Origin: Tenrec ecaudatus
Lineage: Eukaryota; Chordata; Mammalia; Afrosoricida; Tenrecidae
DNA length: 64,000 nucleotides
Assembly: GCF_050624435.1 (NCBI RefSeq)
Contig: NC_134538.1
Coordinates: 118,814,437 to 118,878,436, forward strand
Direction: 5' to 3'
The translations under genes and the position numbers were made by a program. This document shows positions 35,396-48,003 of this stretch, piece by piece; position 1 is the stretch's first letter, and every line of letters begins with the position of its first letter. The notes under the pieces were generated by a model. The model did not search any database. It saw only the letters and a list, made by a program, of their open reading frames with translations, and was not told the origin of the DNA.

Positions 35396-36269
35396 CCTTT
35401 TCTCATGTTTATCCCATTAAGCTAATAAACTCCAATCCTAGGGGATATTTTAGAATTTAATAAACTTCAATTTTGCAGTTGAGCAGATGTGATTTTATTG
35501 AACATTATAGGACAAACCCATTTGTTATGTTCTGACATCAGCATAAAACAGATATGCATTTAAGGACTTGAAATATTTGATAACCTATTCTCAGTGAAGT
35601 CCTGCAAGCATCACATTCTTGTCCTCCTCCACAGCTCTCGGGAACTGAACTACCCTGAGAAGCATTTCTAATGCTTGCCTGTGCTCAGCCCGGTCCTGTG
35701 GGAGGTGTGGAGGAAGGACGGAATTTTGCTGAGGGAATTAACATACTAAAATACACAACAATAATACAGTTTTTTTTAAAAGGAAGCCAATCTTGTGATT
35801 TGGCTAGAGAGCTTCAGGGAAAAAATGGGTTTGTAAACCAGGACTTAGTAATTTTGGGGTACTCTGAAAAGTCCACTCCTATGCCACGTCTGAACTAAAA
35901 TTAAAGACACTGCTAATGCCAAAGTGCAGTTTCAGAGTATACATTTCAAAATGTGTCTTCTCTTACAGTCGACACATCTTAAGGGACAACAATTTAGATT
36001 CCTCTTCATTCCATCCGAAGAGGCCTTATATCAAGTCAAAGCCAATCAATGCAGCGCTGCAATAGTCTGATATTCACAATGTTCTTTCCCTTTCCAATAG
36101 AGTTCCTATGGCAGTGACTTATCCAAGGCAACAAGACTCAGGTCTTTCACATTCTGATTTTATTTTTTTTATCAACTACTGCTTTCACAAAACTTGGGAG
36201 CATACATCCATAGCATGTAAATAAAGCTGCTTCAGGATGAAAAAGGAAAATATAGTCCACATCACAGTA
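35395..36269. other. No gene recognised
   Basis: No gene or named repeat; a 75-codon plus frame at 35671-35898 is unremarkable. Confidence 0.4.
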
Positions 36270-36466
36270 CCTACCTCCTCACATTGAGTTGGTTCCCACT
36301 CCTAGCAAGTCTAAGGAACAAAACAGAACGCCTCTGCAGGTTTCTGAAGCTGCAGATCTTTGTGGGACCAGAAAGCCTCATCTTTCTCCCACAGATTGGT
36401 TGGTGGATTTGAACTGCTGACCTTGTTGTTATCAACCCAACCCATACCCCACCATGCTCCTTCATT
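36270..36466 (-). mobile_element. AfroSINE, array member 1
   Basis: Reverse AfroSINE: CATTGAGTTGGTTCCCACTC, AGAAAGCCTCATCTTTCTCC, GATTTGAACTGCTGACCTTG, ending CCACCATGCTCCTT. Confidence 0.85.
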
Positions 36467-36487
36467 GTAATGCTTCCTGTAATACTC

Positions 36488-36658
36488 ACTCACGCCCTGT
36501 CATTGAGTGAATGAAGACTCATAGTGACCTTTAGGATAGGGTAAAACTGACCCTGTGAGTTTCCTAGATAGTAGCTCTTTGTGAGAGTCTAAGTCCCCTT
36601 TTTCTGACATGGAGGAGGCTGGTGGTTTCAAACCGCTGACCTTGCAGATCAATTATCT
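36488..36658 (-). mobile_element. AfroSINE, array member 2
   Basis: AAGACTCATAGTGACCTTTA, GGGTAAAACTGACCCTGTGA, GGCTGGTGGTTTCAAACCGC, CTGACCTTGCAG. The head is lost. Confidence 0.85.
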
Positions 36659-36667
36659 CTTGCAGAT

Positions 36668-36822
36668 AATACTCTCAATTCTCGCTGCCATCGACTTCAG
36701 TGCAACCCCTGTGGGTTTCCACGACTGTAATTGTTTACAGAAATAGCCCAGTCTTTCTCCTGCAGAGGTGCTGGTGGTTCTGAACTGCTGACCATGAGGA
36801 TCACAGCCCACCACAGCTCCAT
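36668..36822 (-). mobile_element. AfroSINE, array member 3
   Basis: CTCGCTGCCATCGACTTCAG, CCCCTGTGGGTTTCCACGAC, CAGTCTTTCTCCTGCAGAGG, ending CACCACAGCTCC. Confidence 0.85.
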
Positions 36823-38814
36823 ATTTTAGAGTGCAATTTGAATAGAAAAATATTGCTACCCACTTGGGTAGTTTTAAAATTTGTAATAGTTTCTTTAAAA
36901 ATGTAAAAAAGAAACAGATAGGATTTTAAACATTTAATTTAACACAATACATTCGAAATTCTATCAGTTCAGTGGATTAATTCTCATTTTCTTTTGTAAG
37001 ACATTGAATTCCCTTGTGCATTTTTCACCAATAGCACATGTCAATTAACTAGCTGCGGTTTCAGTGTGCTACGGCCACACGTACTTATGATTAGTGTTGA
37101 ATGTGTTAGATAATACAGCTTAGGGTTGGTGAAAACCCCTGCATCAAACACATGTAAGTCTTGAATCTTAAGTGGCCCAGGGTCTTACTCTATGGTTTTT
37201 CCTCTAAGCGAGACCCCCCAGACCCTCAGGAAGAAAGATTGCTTCATGAGGAATGACACCGGTGGCCATCCCAGATGGATCGCTGGCTCTTCCTTGTTTG
37301 TTTTCCTCCCTCAGTCAAGTTTCTAACTGATTACATTTTTTCTAAGGACACTGTATGGGGTTTCATCCATTTTCTTGGATTGAAGAACCAGGAAGATGGA
37401 TAGTAAATCAAAGCAACTGCTATTACTTGACCTTATGCTTGGCACTCAAGATTGACTGCATGGTGGGCTGTCCCAGTCAGGCCTCCTCAGTCTGGCTTGG
37501 ACGATTGCATCGGATTCTTGCCTGTGCATATTTGGGTTTGTTTCTGACTTGATGAAATGTGTTTCATAACTTTATAAAGTAACTTGAAAATCCAAGTAAA
37601 TAACAGAAATCACAACAGGGACCAAAGCAAGCAGTTATTGGTTATGGAAAAAATGCCCGGGAAACAGGCCAGTGGAGTTGTGAAATCTGAAACTTGACAT
37701 AAAATGCATTTTAAATGTTAGATAGGGTTTTGAAAACAGCTATAAGAGAAAACTTTCCAAACTCCAGACCAAGTTGAAAATAACACAAATCTCCAGTTGT
37801 TTGTTTGAGGAAGACTAAAATAATAATCCAGATGTGTTCTGAGGCTCATTAAAGAGATGCATTGTCTCATTTGCATTTCCAAAGTCAACAGCAAAATGAT
37901 ATGTTTCTAACTAAAAGATTAATTTTCATCATTCTTGTTTTGAAGTATTTCAAAATTTATACCAACTCTTTGATTAAGATTTTGAAGACATCTTAGAACA
38001 AAATGTTCTTACACTCAAATAATAACAGTGTGGGGTGATTAGCATATGTCAGATTCGCTCATACACATAGTACACGTTTGAATTTATTTAATACTGACAG
38101 ACATTAAGATTCGTGGTCTGATTATTTGGCCTTCATTTGTTAAAATGGTGAAAAGAAGGCAAGGAAAGGTGAATTAACTTGCCTAGATTCCCAGCTGTTT
38201 CAACCCGGCCTCCTTGCTGGAGCTCTTCACCCGGTTAACTGTGTCTTAAAATAACACACCAGGAAACCACAACGATGTCATCTATAAGGATCATGGGCAT
38301 TTACATAAGGCACTGGGAGTGGTTCTGGCTACAATAAAAGTTGTAAAGATGCACAAAGCTATTGGTCCACATTAAGTAGCCTCTAATCTAATCAGTGTTC
38401 AGCTGATACCATTATGTTGATACAAAATGTAATGTCAAATATTTTAACTTTAAGTATTATGATTTAGCAAAACTTGGAAGAGCACCGTATGTATTGCTAC
38501 AGATTTTTTTTAGACATTCCAACTGGATTTTAAAAAACAAGGTTGCCTTTTTGGGAATAAACAATGTACATAGATTTGCAAAACGTAGGTTTAAATTCTA
38601 GTTCTGAACCTCATACTAATTAGCCTTTGAGTTTTATCTTGATCTAGCTCAGATATTTTGGGTATTCGTTAAGAACATTCAAGGAGATGGAGGAAAGAAC
38701 TAGGAGGCAAAGGATATTTACAGAGGTCTAAATACGGGCATGTACACATGTAAATATATTTATATATAATGATCGGGAAATAGATGTACGTGCATACACT
38801 TATATATTAACTAT
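36823..38814. other. No gene; possible MIR scrap near 38145-38230
   Basis: No gene. AAAATGGTGAAAAGAAGGCA and GAATTAACTTGCCTAGATTC near 38143-38190 faintly resemble MIR; this is uncertain. Confidence 0.35.
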
Positions 38815-39425
38815 TAAAGCAGCAGGTGGGCATTGGCCCTCTACTCAAGGACTCCCTCAACGCAAGAACACTTTGTTCTAATAGCCCAGCATTCTGTGAT
38901 GCTCACATTCCTGACAAGATTGCTGAAGACAAAATGGGTGCATAAGCAAATGTGGTGAAGAAAGCTGATGGTGCCTGGCTATCAAAAAATATAGCATCTG
39001 GCTTGAAGATAAACAAGAGGCCATCTATCTGAGAAGCAATGAAGCCCACATAAAGAAACACACCAACCTGTGTGATCATGAGGTGTCAATGCGATCAGGA
39101 ATCAGGCATCGAAGACCCAGAACAAAAAAAATCCTATCAATGTGAATGAGGGATAAGGCAGACTGGAGACCCAAAGTCCATCTGTAGACAATTGGACATC
39201 CCTTTATAGAAGGGTCACAAGGAAGAGATGAGCCAGTCAGGGTGCAGTAGTATATCACCGATGAAGCATACAACTTTCCTCTACTTCTTTAATCTGTCCT
39301 CTCCCCACCACTATGGTGACCAGAGCATAAATACTGGTAAAGATAAGAGCTCAAAACACAGGGAATCCAGGACAGATCAACCTGTCAGGACCAATAATGA
39401 GAGTAGTGATACCAGGAGGGTAAAA
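38815..39425 (+). mobile_element. L1 3' UTR fragment
   Basis: GCAAGAACACTTTGTTCTAA, AGGCAGACTGGAGACCCAAA, AGGTGTCAATGCGATCAGGA, CACAGGGAATCCAGGACAGA. Sense-strand L1 3' UTR, lacking the final tail. Confidence 0.8.
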
Positions 39426-39539
39426 ACATTCAAGGATTCAAAACATATCAAAATCTTGAATGACAAGATAATGAAATGTTCCCATGAACTTTTGAATCCC
39501 CTTCATATATGTTTTACTTTAGTTTTTTTTTTTACTTAT

Positions 39540-39705
39540 AGTAAAAGATAATTTTATTGGGAACTTTTACAACTCTTTTTTTTAAACAATTTATTAGGGG
39601 CTCATACAACACTTATCACAGTCCATACATATACATACATCAATTGTATAAAGGACATCTGTACATTCTTTGCCCTAATCATTTTCTTTTTTTCCTCTTT
39701 TCTTT
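39540..39705 (-). mobile_element. Two stacked L1 3' ends
   Basis: A stub TTTTATTGGGAACTTTTACA (39552-39571) is followed at about 39576 by a fresh tail and AATTTATTAGGGGCTCATAC, CAGTCCATACATATACATAC, to CCCTAATCATT. The second copy inserted in the first. Confidence 0.75.
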
Positions 39706-40345
39706 TTTGACATTTTATTAGGGACTCATACAACTCTTATCACAATCCATACATATATATACATCAATTATATAAACCACATCCATACATTCCCTGCCCT
39801 AATCATTCTCAAAGCATTTGCTCTCCACCTAAGCCCTTTGAATCAGGTCCTCTTTTTCCCCCCTCCCTCCCCGCTGCCCCCTCCCTCATGTGCCCTTGGT
39901 AATTTATACATCGTTATTTTGTCATATCTTGCCCTATCCGGAGTCTCCCTCCCCCCCCCCTTCTCTGCCGTCCCTCTCCCAGGGAGGAGGTCACATGTGG
40001 ATCCTTGTAATCAGTTCCCCCTTTCCAACCCACTCACCCTCCACTCTCCCAGCATCGCCTCTCATACCCTTGGTCCTGAAGGTATCATCCACCCTGGATT
40101 CCCTGTGCCTCCAGCCCTCATATGTACCTTGTACAACCTCTGCCCTATCCAGCCCTTCAAGGTAGAATTCGGATCATGGTAGTTGGGGGGAGGAAGCATC
40201 CAGGATCTGGGGGAAAGCTGTGTTCTTCATCGGTACTACCTTGCACTCTGATTGACCCATCTCCTCTCCTAAACCCCTTTATGAGGGCATCTCCATTGGC
40301 CGACACTTGGGCCTTGGGTCTCCACTCTGCTCTTCCCCCTTCATT
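39706..40345 (-). mobile_element. L1 3' UTR, about 0.64 kb
   Basis: ACATTTTATTAGGGACTCAT, CTCAAAGCATTTGCTCTCCA, AGGAGGTCACATGTGGATCC, GGATTCCCTGTGCCTCCAGC, to CACTCTGCTCTTCCCCCTTC. A third L1 3' end abutting the two before it. Confidence 0.85.
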
Positions 40346-40349
40346 CAAT

Positions 40350-40418
40350 ATGGTATATATGGTATATACACACACATACATATATATATATACATATATA
40401 CATATACACACATATATC
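40350..40418. repeat. TA/CA-rich microsatellite
   Basis: Imperfect (TA)n(CA)n tract, e.g. ACACACACATACATATATAT, at the 5' edge of the L1 fragment. Confidence 0.85.
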
Positions 40419-40689
40419 TTTTTTGTGCATGATGCCTGCTTTGTTTCAGTAAGAAATTTAACCTGCCTAAATAGATCAAGCATAAAATGTATTTTCAGAT
40501 GCGTACCGGAATGAATACATTTTGGAGACTAGAAGAGATTTTGGGACTTCAGCAATGGAAACTGGGAATATTATTGATTAGTTTCAGCCACTTGTTCAGT
40601 CCACCATGTACATGAGGAGGCTTCAAAATGTTCATGGAAAATCTGTATCATGAAAAAACTATACAAGGATTTCAGATCTTTTTCTGAGC

Positions 40690-41275
40690 AAAATAAAGTT
40701 GTACTAGTTTGTTATAACATGGCTGAAGTGGTAAGAAGGATGCCATCATTTTGAAAAGTGCCTGTGGTAGATATATAATCGTTCATCAGTTTGAGGATTA
40801 AGAGTGTAGGGGTGGAGTCTGGCTTGTCAATCAGACCATAGCCAATGAGGCCTCTGTGTGGGCATGGCCTTCTCCTGAGAACTCTGGGAAACCTGGTACT
40901 TGCTCCGTGGAGGTAGGAGACACTTCTTTCTGCTGACACCCTGGAAGAAAATAGCAGCTGACAAGACACATGAGCCCACCCTGATGCAGAGACCCCTGCC
41001 AGCACTGGGATACTTCCAATGACACTGGATCCAAAGACTGTCTACCCACTGGCCTGCGAGCTTCTACATTCGGTGTCATTGCATGTGCTTCGTGAGTCTG
41101 AGAAGGACTTTATGGATTGGTGTTGGACATATGGTCTAATATCGGACTTATGGACTTGATATGCACTGGACTGGGATATTTTCTCAATGTTCAATTGCTC
41201 TTGCATATAAATCCCTTTCTTATACACATGTGTCCATGGGTTTGTTTCTCTAGTCTACCCAGACTAACACAGCAA
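40690..41275 (-). repeat. Lineage-specific interspersed repeat, family uncertain
   Basis: The right end on the plus strand reads GGTTTGTTTCTCTAGTCTAC then CCAGACTAACACAGCA. The inner text includes TGGATTGGTGTTGGACATAT and CTTGCATATAAATCCCTTTC. I recall this as a tenrec medium repeat in the opposite orientation. It may be a nonautonomous LTR-like unit; no coding. Confidence 0.5.
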
Positions 41276-41309
41276 CAGGAATTCTCCTAAAATTGAAGTA
41301 AGAAAAAAA

Positions 41310-41722
41310 TCTAAATTACTAACCATAATTAACCTATGGAACGTTGACGCCATGTCTACAGACTTTTTATAACTGGAGAAAAATATTGAAAAAAAACATG
41401 GGCTGATAAAAGTACAAACCCATCTGTATTGGGAGAAGTAAGACCAGAGTGCTCCTTGGAGGCAAGGATGGCAAGACTTCATCTTACATGCTTTGGACAT
41501 ATTGTCTAGAGAGACCAGTCCCTGGAGAAGGATGTCATGCTTGGTAAAGTTGAAAGGTGGTGAAAAAAGGAAGGCCCTTAATAGGATGGATTGACACAGT
41601 GGCTGCAACAGTGGGTCCAGGCATAGGAACAATAGTGAGAATGACACAGGATAGGACAGTGTTTTGTTCTGTTGTGCACAGGGTCATTACGGATCAGCGC
41701 CAACTCAATGGCTCCTTACAAG
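41310..41722 (+). mobile_element. RTE LINE 3' end
   Basis: CTTGGAGGCAAGGATGGCAA, TTTGGACATATTGTCTAGAG, GGATTGACACAGTGGCTGCA, TTTTGTTCTGTTGTGCACAG, GCCAACTCAATGGCTCCTTA: an almost intact RTE 3' terminus. Confidence 0.85.
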
Positions 41723-42084
41723 TGTCCTGAATTTGATGAAGAACTAAATTTTGGCTGAGAACTAAAATTAAATTTCTTATTTTTATCTTTTAATTCATTT
41801 TCCCTTTGACATCTCCTCATGTAACTGGTCAGAAGGCGAAGAATGTGGCTGGTATTCTTTCCAAATCATGCAGGTGCCTTAAGGGCAGACTAAAAAATAA
41901 GAAATCGAGTTAAATCTAAGGAAGCTATTGTCAGCAAAATTGCGAACTAATAAAACTAACATAAGCCAACAAAAACGAGCATTTCAAAGTTCCAGTCATC
42001 ATTTTAAGTTCATTGCATAAGGAAAATTTCAAAGAAAATCGTATAGCTTCCCATGCCCTTCCGTCTCGCAGCAGCATCCCAGAC
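41723..42084. other. No gene recognised
   Basis: Spacer between the RTE tail and the GAPDH pseudogene. Nothing assigned. Confidence 0.4.
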
Positions 42085-43245
<1,161 letters not shown>

Positions 43246-43960
43246 ATCTTTAAAATGCACATATTCATATATATATTGATAACTATGAAAGTAAAGATTA
43301 AAAACTTTTTTCCTGAAGTTAAAAATTCAGGCATTATAGGATTAAAAGGGGCATGATCTGAATCCCTCAAGGATGTCAAAGCTCTCCTATGTAGTCCGTG
43401 TCAAATGTCAGAATCCTAGAGATGGAAAGGGTACAGCCATGAATTGAGGGCAGGATGAGACAAATAGCTTCACATCTCAATATTTTTATTAAGTTTCTGA
43501 TTTTGCTGCAATATTTTTTAAATTTAACCTTGTATGTAGTACAGGACTTGAAGGAAATCCCAGTGTACATACAGCATTAGTGGGGAACAATTGGGGTGTG
43601 GCCAGGGGGCAGAGACATGAATGTAAGGCTGGGGTAAATTTATGTCACAGCCAATGAAAACCAGTGTATAAAAGGCAACATACCAGCAGTTCTACACTAA
43701 GTACTTGATCTGGATGATAGGAGGGAGAAATGAGTTAGAGAATTTAATAAGCCGTTTCAAGTAGAAGTTAAGCAACGATATAAGTTTAGGAGGCTGTAGT
43801 TGGAACAGAAAGGAAAGCAAAAATAAGAAAACCCTGTATATGGATTAAAAAAGTAGGACTTTCAGCACATCGTAGTCTAGTAGAGATGGAGATGGGAGAT
43901 AAGAGCTGATAATGGGTAAGAAGTTCCCTACTTGAGAGATTAAATGAATGATGTATCATT
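43246..43960. other. No gene recognised
   Basis: No gene or named repeat. Confidence 0.4.
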
Positions 43961-43964
43961 ATTA

Positions 43965-44293
43965 CTTGCTCTCAAGTAGACTCCAACTCACTGTGGTCAT
44001 GTGTTAGAAAGGAAGAGGCCGGTGTGGCTTTTGTGGCTACAATTTGCAGGAAGATGGTTTATAATGGCACAGTGATTCCAGGTTTGGCTACTAAGGGAAA
44101 GGTGTGGCAGTCTGCTTCCATACAGATCACTCACAGCTTGGAACCCTCTAGGGCAGAATGCATTGTCCAAAGGGATCACTGTAAAGTAGAAAGCAACTCA
44201 AGGGCAACGAAATCTTGGAAGCAGACCACCAGGCCTTTCTTCTGGAATTAGCAGTGGACCACAGATCCCTTGCACCACCTAGGGACTTTAGTC
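43965..44293 (-). mobile_element. AfroSINE (outer), split by another AfroSINE
   Basis: Reverse SINE text at 43965-44030 (AGTAGACTCCAACTCACTGT) resumes at about 44216-44293 with CAGACCACCAGGCCTTTCTT, TAGCAGTGGACCACAGATCC and CACCACCTAGGGACTTT (head). Confidence 0.6.
44040..44215 (+). mobile_element. AfroSINE (inner)
   Basis: AAAGGTGTGGCAGTCTGCTT, CAGATCACTCACAGCTTGGA, CCCTCTAGGGCAGAATGC, tail AAGCAACTCAAGGGCAACGA. It is plus-oriented within the minus-oriented outer copy. The head is poorly preserved. Confidence 0.65.
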
Positions 44294-44539
44294 TGCAGTG
44301 AACCTGTATTGAAGGGAGAGGAATGATGAATTTGGCTTTGGTCATACAAAGCTGACGTAGGAAATGAACTCTCCAAAGTGAATGCTAAGCAGACAGTTCC
44401 AAATGTAACACCGGATATCAAAGAATACTTGGGTTAGGAAAACTCAAGCTTCTGGTTAGACGAAATGATCTTTAGATGTATAGAGAAAGAAAAGTAATAT
44501 AGGATAAACGGACAATTCTTAACATAACACATCATTTGT

Positions 44540-46440
44540 AAAATTTTAAAAATTTAAATTTATTAGGATTTATTAGTAACACAGTTACACAGAATAAAGT
44601 TCAATAATTCATCCATGATGATCACCAATATGTGCTTCTTTGTGGCTTTTAAACCATATGTCTTATGATTCAAATTTATTTATAATGCATTTGAATTTTT
44701 CATACATAGCATCACAACAGGACATTACAGATCTTCCATTGGTAAAACTAATAAAAAAAACACCATTCATGAAAGGCACATAAAGAATTTAAACACGTTT
44801 AAGAAATTTGATAACTCTGAATTTGTTTACATTACAGAAAAAAATCCCTCAAATAAAACATTTAAATGCAGTTTCTGATTATCCCCTCCACCCCAGCGCA
44901 CACGCACACACATACTTTAAAACACACAAAAGGACAGCACACAACTAAACTTATAAACTACTTACAGGCAAGCTGACGAGGCTGTTAAAAATGAGTTGCT
45001 TTGTTTTTAAGGGTGGGGTAGGGTCCGAAACTGCTAATTTTGCCGAAGAAAGGTCACAGAGACACCATGAATACTCAAGAGAAAAATGATTCTATTAAAG
45101 TTCAATATCTAGCTAATGTGTAACATTTATTGGAGCATACATATAATCACTGACTGCATTAAATACTATTACTCACTTTCTAAATGTAATTGCCCATTCC
45201 ATTCCTCAGAAATAATAGCACATGATCAAAAGAAATAACACAGACTCAAGCATGTGGGGGAACTCGAATAATCTATACAAGGGAAGAAAGTAATTTTAAC
45301 ATAGTGTGATAATTACATTTGAAAATAGTTACATATACGAATTTAAAGCTTCAATTTTATGAGCAGTAGGGTTCTTCAAAGATCTTCCTTGCTATTTTCC
45401 AAACAAGGAACTATCACATATGCTACGTACAAGAGATTTCCCAAAGGATATACACAAACGAATGTCTTGAACTTCATTATGCTGACATTTTATTTTTCTG
45501 CCCACAATAAACTCTCAACAGCCAACTGAACATAGTTTAAAATAAAAATGTAGTCGTTGAAAGAGTATAAAAATTAATCTTGGCATTACCTTTAAGGCAA
45601 TGCAAATATATCACCCAAATATTAAACTTCAAAGTAAAAACAAACTGAATAAACACTGAGTACACCGTAAGTTTAATTTAGCATCTCCTCCAGTATCTGA
45701 ACTTTTAATTTTATGAACCCAATCTGAAGAGAACTAAAGCAGCATGCTCTCTGAAAATAAAAGAAAAAGGAAAACGTACACAATGTTTAAATAATGGATC
45801 TAAAGGCAGAAATATTCATCCTCTTAGGAACATCACAATGAGATACATCAATTGGAACCAACAAATGTTATTAAAATAATTTGTGTGCAATGCTTTCACA
45901 TATAACACTTTCATGATTACAAGTATACATCTAATCCAGATAAGGTATGTAATACTTCCTAATATTCATTACTGTACTTAAAAATGTGTAGGACAGGAAC
46001 ATAAATAAAGTTGTCTAAAATTGGCAAACATAACTGTCTGTCATTCAGTACAGGCATACTCAGTATTTCTGTTATTTCCCAAACCACTCACACTAGAATC
46101 TGAAGTTGTCATTCTTAAAACCTAAAAGTAATGTGAAAAACTAAACTTACAAATACATGTATACATACATTTGCATATTTACACGTACACAGAGATCATC
46201 CGTACACTGGAGCCCAGCATTAACACTGCCCGTCAGTTTCAAACTGCAGGACCACCGGTCACTTTGCAAGAGGACCCTTCTCTTAGTTTCAGTTAAACAC
46301 AAAACAGAACAGCTTTGGTCAGGTCCCAGGGGCGTTGGCTGAATACTACACTCGGTGTTGCTGCAAGACTCTAGTCTAGAGAGATCCACATATAAGTACT
46401 CATTTGGTTTGAAAATGGAATTTATCGTTGGCTCGAAAAC
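44540..46440 (-). other. GNAI1: GNAI1 3' untranslated region and poly(A) signals
   Basis: This A+T-rich stretch follows the GNAI1 stop codon and carries no recognisable transposon, unlike the DNA on both sides. Minus-strand AATAAA occurs at 44569-44574 and 44559-44564, which would give a 3' UTR of about 1.9 kb, near the length I know for mammalian GNAI1. An additional AATAAA at 45126-45131 could serve a shorter form. The exact cleavage site is inferred. Confidence 0.7.
44559..44574 (-). terminator. GNAI1: Probable GNAI1 polyadenylation signals (two AATAAA)
   Basis: TTTATT occurs twice on the plus strand (44559-44564 and 44569-44574), that is AATAAA twice on the minus strand, about 1.87 kb after the stop codon. 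Cleavage would be expected some 15-30 bases further on, near 44540. Confidence 0.6.
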
Positions 46441-46631
46441 TCAGAAGAGGCCACAGTCCTTGAGATTATTTTTTATGATGACGTCTGTCACAGCGTCAAA
46501 GACAAACTGCACGTTCTTCGTATCTGTGGCACACGTGAAGTGGGTGTATATTTCCTTTGTGTCCTTTCGCTTATTGAGGTCTTCAAACTGGCACTGGATA
46601 TACGCAGCTGCCTCTTCGTATGTGTTTGAGC
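46441..46631 (-). CDS. GNAI1: GNAI1 coding exon 8, terminal (191 bp)
   Basis: Encodes the rest of Gly292 to Phe354 and a TGA stop (complement of 46441-46443). It begins [20 protein letters not shown], includes the G5 motif TCAT (in [10 protein letters not shown], contacts the guanine base) and the alpha-5 helix [11 protein letters not shown] that inserts into activated receptors. It ends KDCGLF: Cys351 is the ADP-ribosylation target of pertussis toxin, and KDCGLF separates GNAI1 from GNAI3. Acceptor: TTTTTCCACCCCAG before GC-TCA. The 191 bp complete a 1065-bp reading frame if exons 1-4 have their usual 118, 43, 142 and 158 bp. Confidence 0.97.
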
Positions 46632-47139
46632 CTGGGGTGGAAAAAGGAAAAGCAACAACGAGACGTTAACTAAATCATAAACGAGAGTGGACCTCGAATA
46701 CCGGAGCCAGCTGCACAGATGTAAAATATGTGGACTCGGTGTCTGCGATCTTCCTTCTGCAGATCACTTCTTTTAAATAAAAAATAACGAATGCTGCCCG
46801 TTGATGACTGCAAGTTACCCTAATATTAATGCCCCCTCCTTTTACATAGCACCCCATGCTCTCCATCATTTTTTGTTCTTACTTAAATCTTCATATTCCA
46901 CATGCCTTGTTCCCCAGGCCCTGCTACTCACCGCCTCCTAGCACTGAACTATCCATGATTCCTGCAGCGGCATGACATGTCAGTCCTAGCCGAGGGCTTT
47001 TTCAGGAAACACTGGCCGACTACCCAGTCATGGCCCTTATTGAGCAATTGGACAATGGCCCACAATGCAGGTTCGCCCTACCAGGTTAAACATGTGAGGG
47101 ACACACCCGAGCAATCAGGTTTCGTCTCAAAGACTCTCT

Positions 47140-47700
47140 CTAGGACAAACGCTCCAGCAATGGTCTGGCATTACCAAAAACTCAGCATACACACACTCTG
47201 TGACTGAACAATTCCGCTTCTAGGTGTACGCAGAGAGATGCATTCACCAGAAGACACACGCAAGAACGTGAAGAGCAGCTGTGCTTGGGGGCCATTGAGT
47301 GGGTTCTGACCCATCGTGACGTATGCACAGGAGCAGGAAGCACCCTCCTCATGACAGATGCTGTGACTGAGCCCAGATTCGCAACACTATGCCAATAATC
47401 CAGCTGGCTGCGGGCCTTCTTTTCGCCGCCACTCTGAGAGAAGAACTACGTCTGTTTTAGGAAGCAATCTCGGGGCTCATCGAATTCAGACTGGCTAACG
47501 AAGTGTAATACATTCATAAATGAGCTGAGATGTGGTAATGAGAAATAAAAATGCATATGTGACTATTACACAAACTGGCATGTATGAATCTTATAAGCAC
47601 ACAAGAGAAGCTAGGTACAAAACATACATTTATATAAAGTTTAAAAATACTCCAAATTAATTGATGAGGGCAAAGGTCAAAATCCTGTTTATCCTTGGGC
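47140..47700 (+). mobile_element. Ancient L1M 3' region (interrupted)
   Basis: TGGCATTACCAAAAACTCAG, ACTGAACAATTCCGCTTCTA and GGTGTACGCAGAGAGATGC are old L1 text. After a gap it continues near 47500-47560 (GTAATACATTCATAAATGAG, GAGAAATAAAAATGC). Confidence 0.5.
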
Positions 47701-47839
47701 TCAGGGAGTTCATCAGCAGACTCAGAGGGGGATTGAAGGGACAGCTGATGTCCTGGATTGCCCTGTTTCTTTTACCATTGGCTTTAGGAGCAATAGCTCA
47801 ACATTATTTGCCTTCCTGATAAGGTTCACCACTCTTGCA

Positions 47840-48003
47840 ATGGAGTTCCTGGGTGGGGCAAATTTCTAAAGCACTGGGCTGCTAACTGAAAGGGCGGTTG
47901 TGTGATTCCACAGGGAAGCACTTCAGAATGAAGCTCTGCAAATCCTGGGGATCATGCGTTCTACTCTGACAGCATGGGAGTGCCATGAGTCAACATCAGT
48001 GGG
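47840..48003 (+). mobile_element. AfroSINE
   Basis: GGAGTTCCTGGGTGGGGCAA, GCACTGGGCTGCTAACTGAA, TTCTACTCTGACAGCATGGG, GAGTCAACATCAGTGG. Confidence 0.75.

Noticed and set aside
36270-36822. Repeat array as CRISPR-like structure
   Set aside because: The repeats are full SINEs in a mammalian genome, not short direct repeats with unique spacers.
39838-40514. Plus-strand frames of 114 and 130 codons
   Set aside because: Antisense L1 3' UTR and a TA/CA microsatellite.
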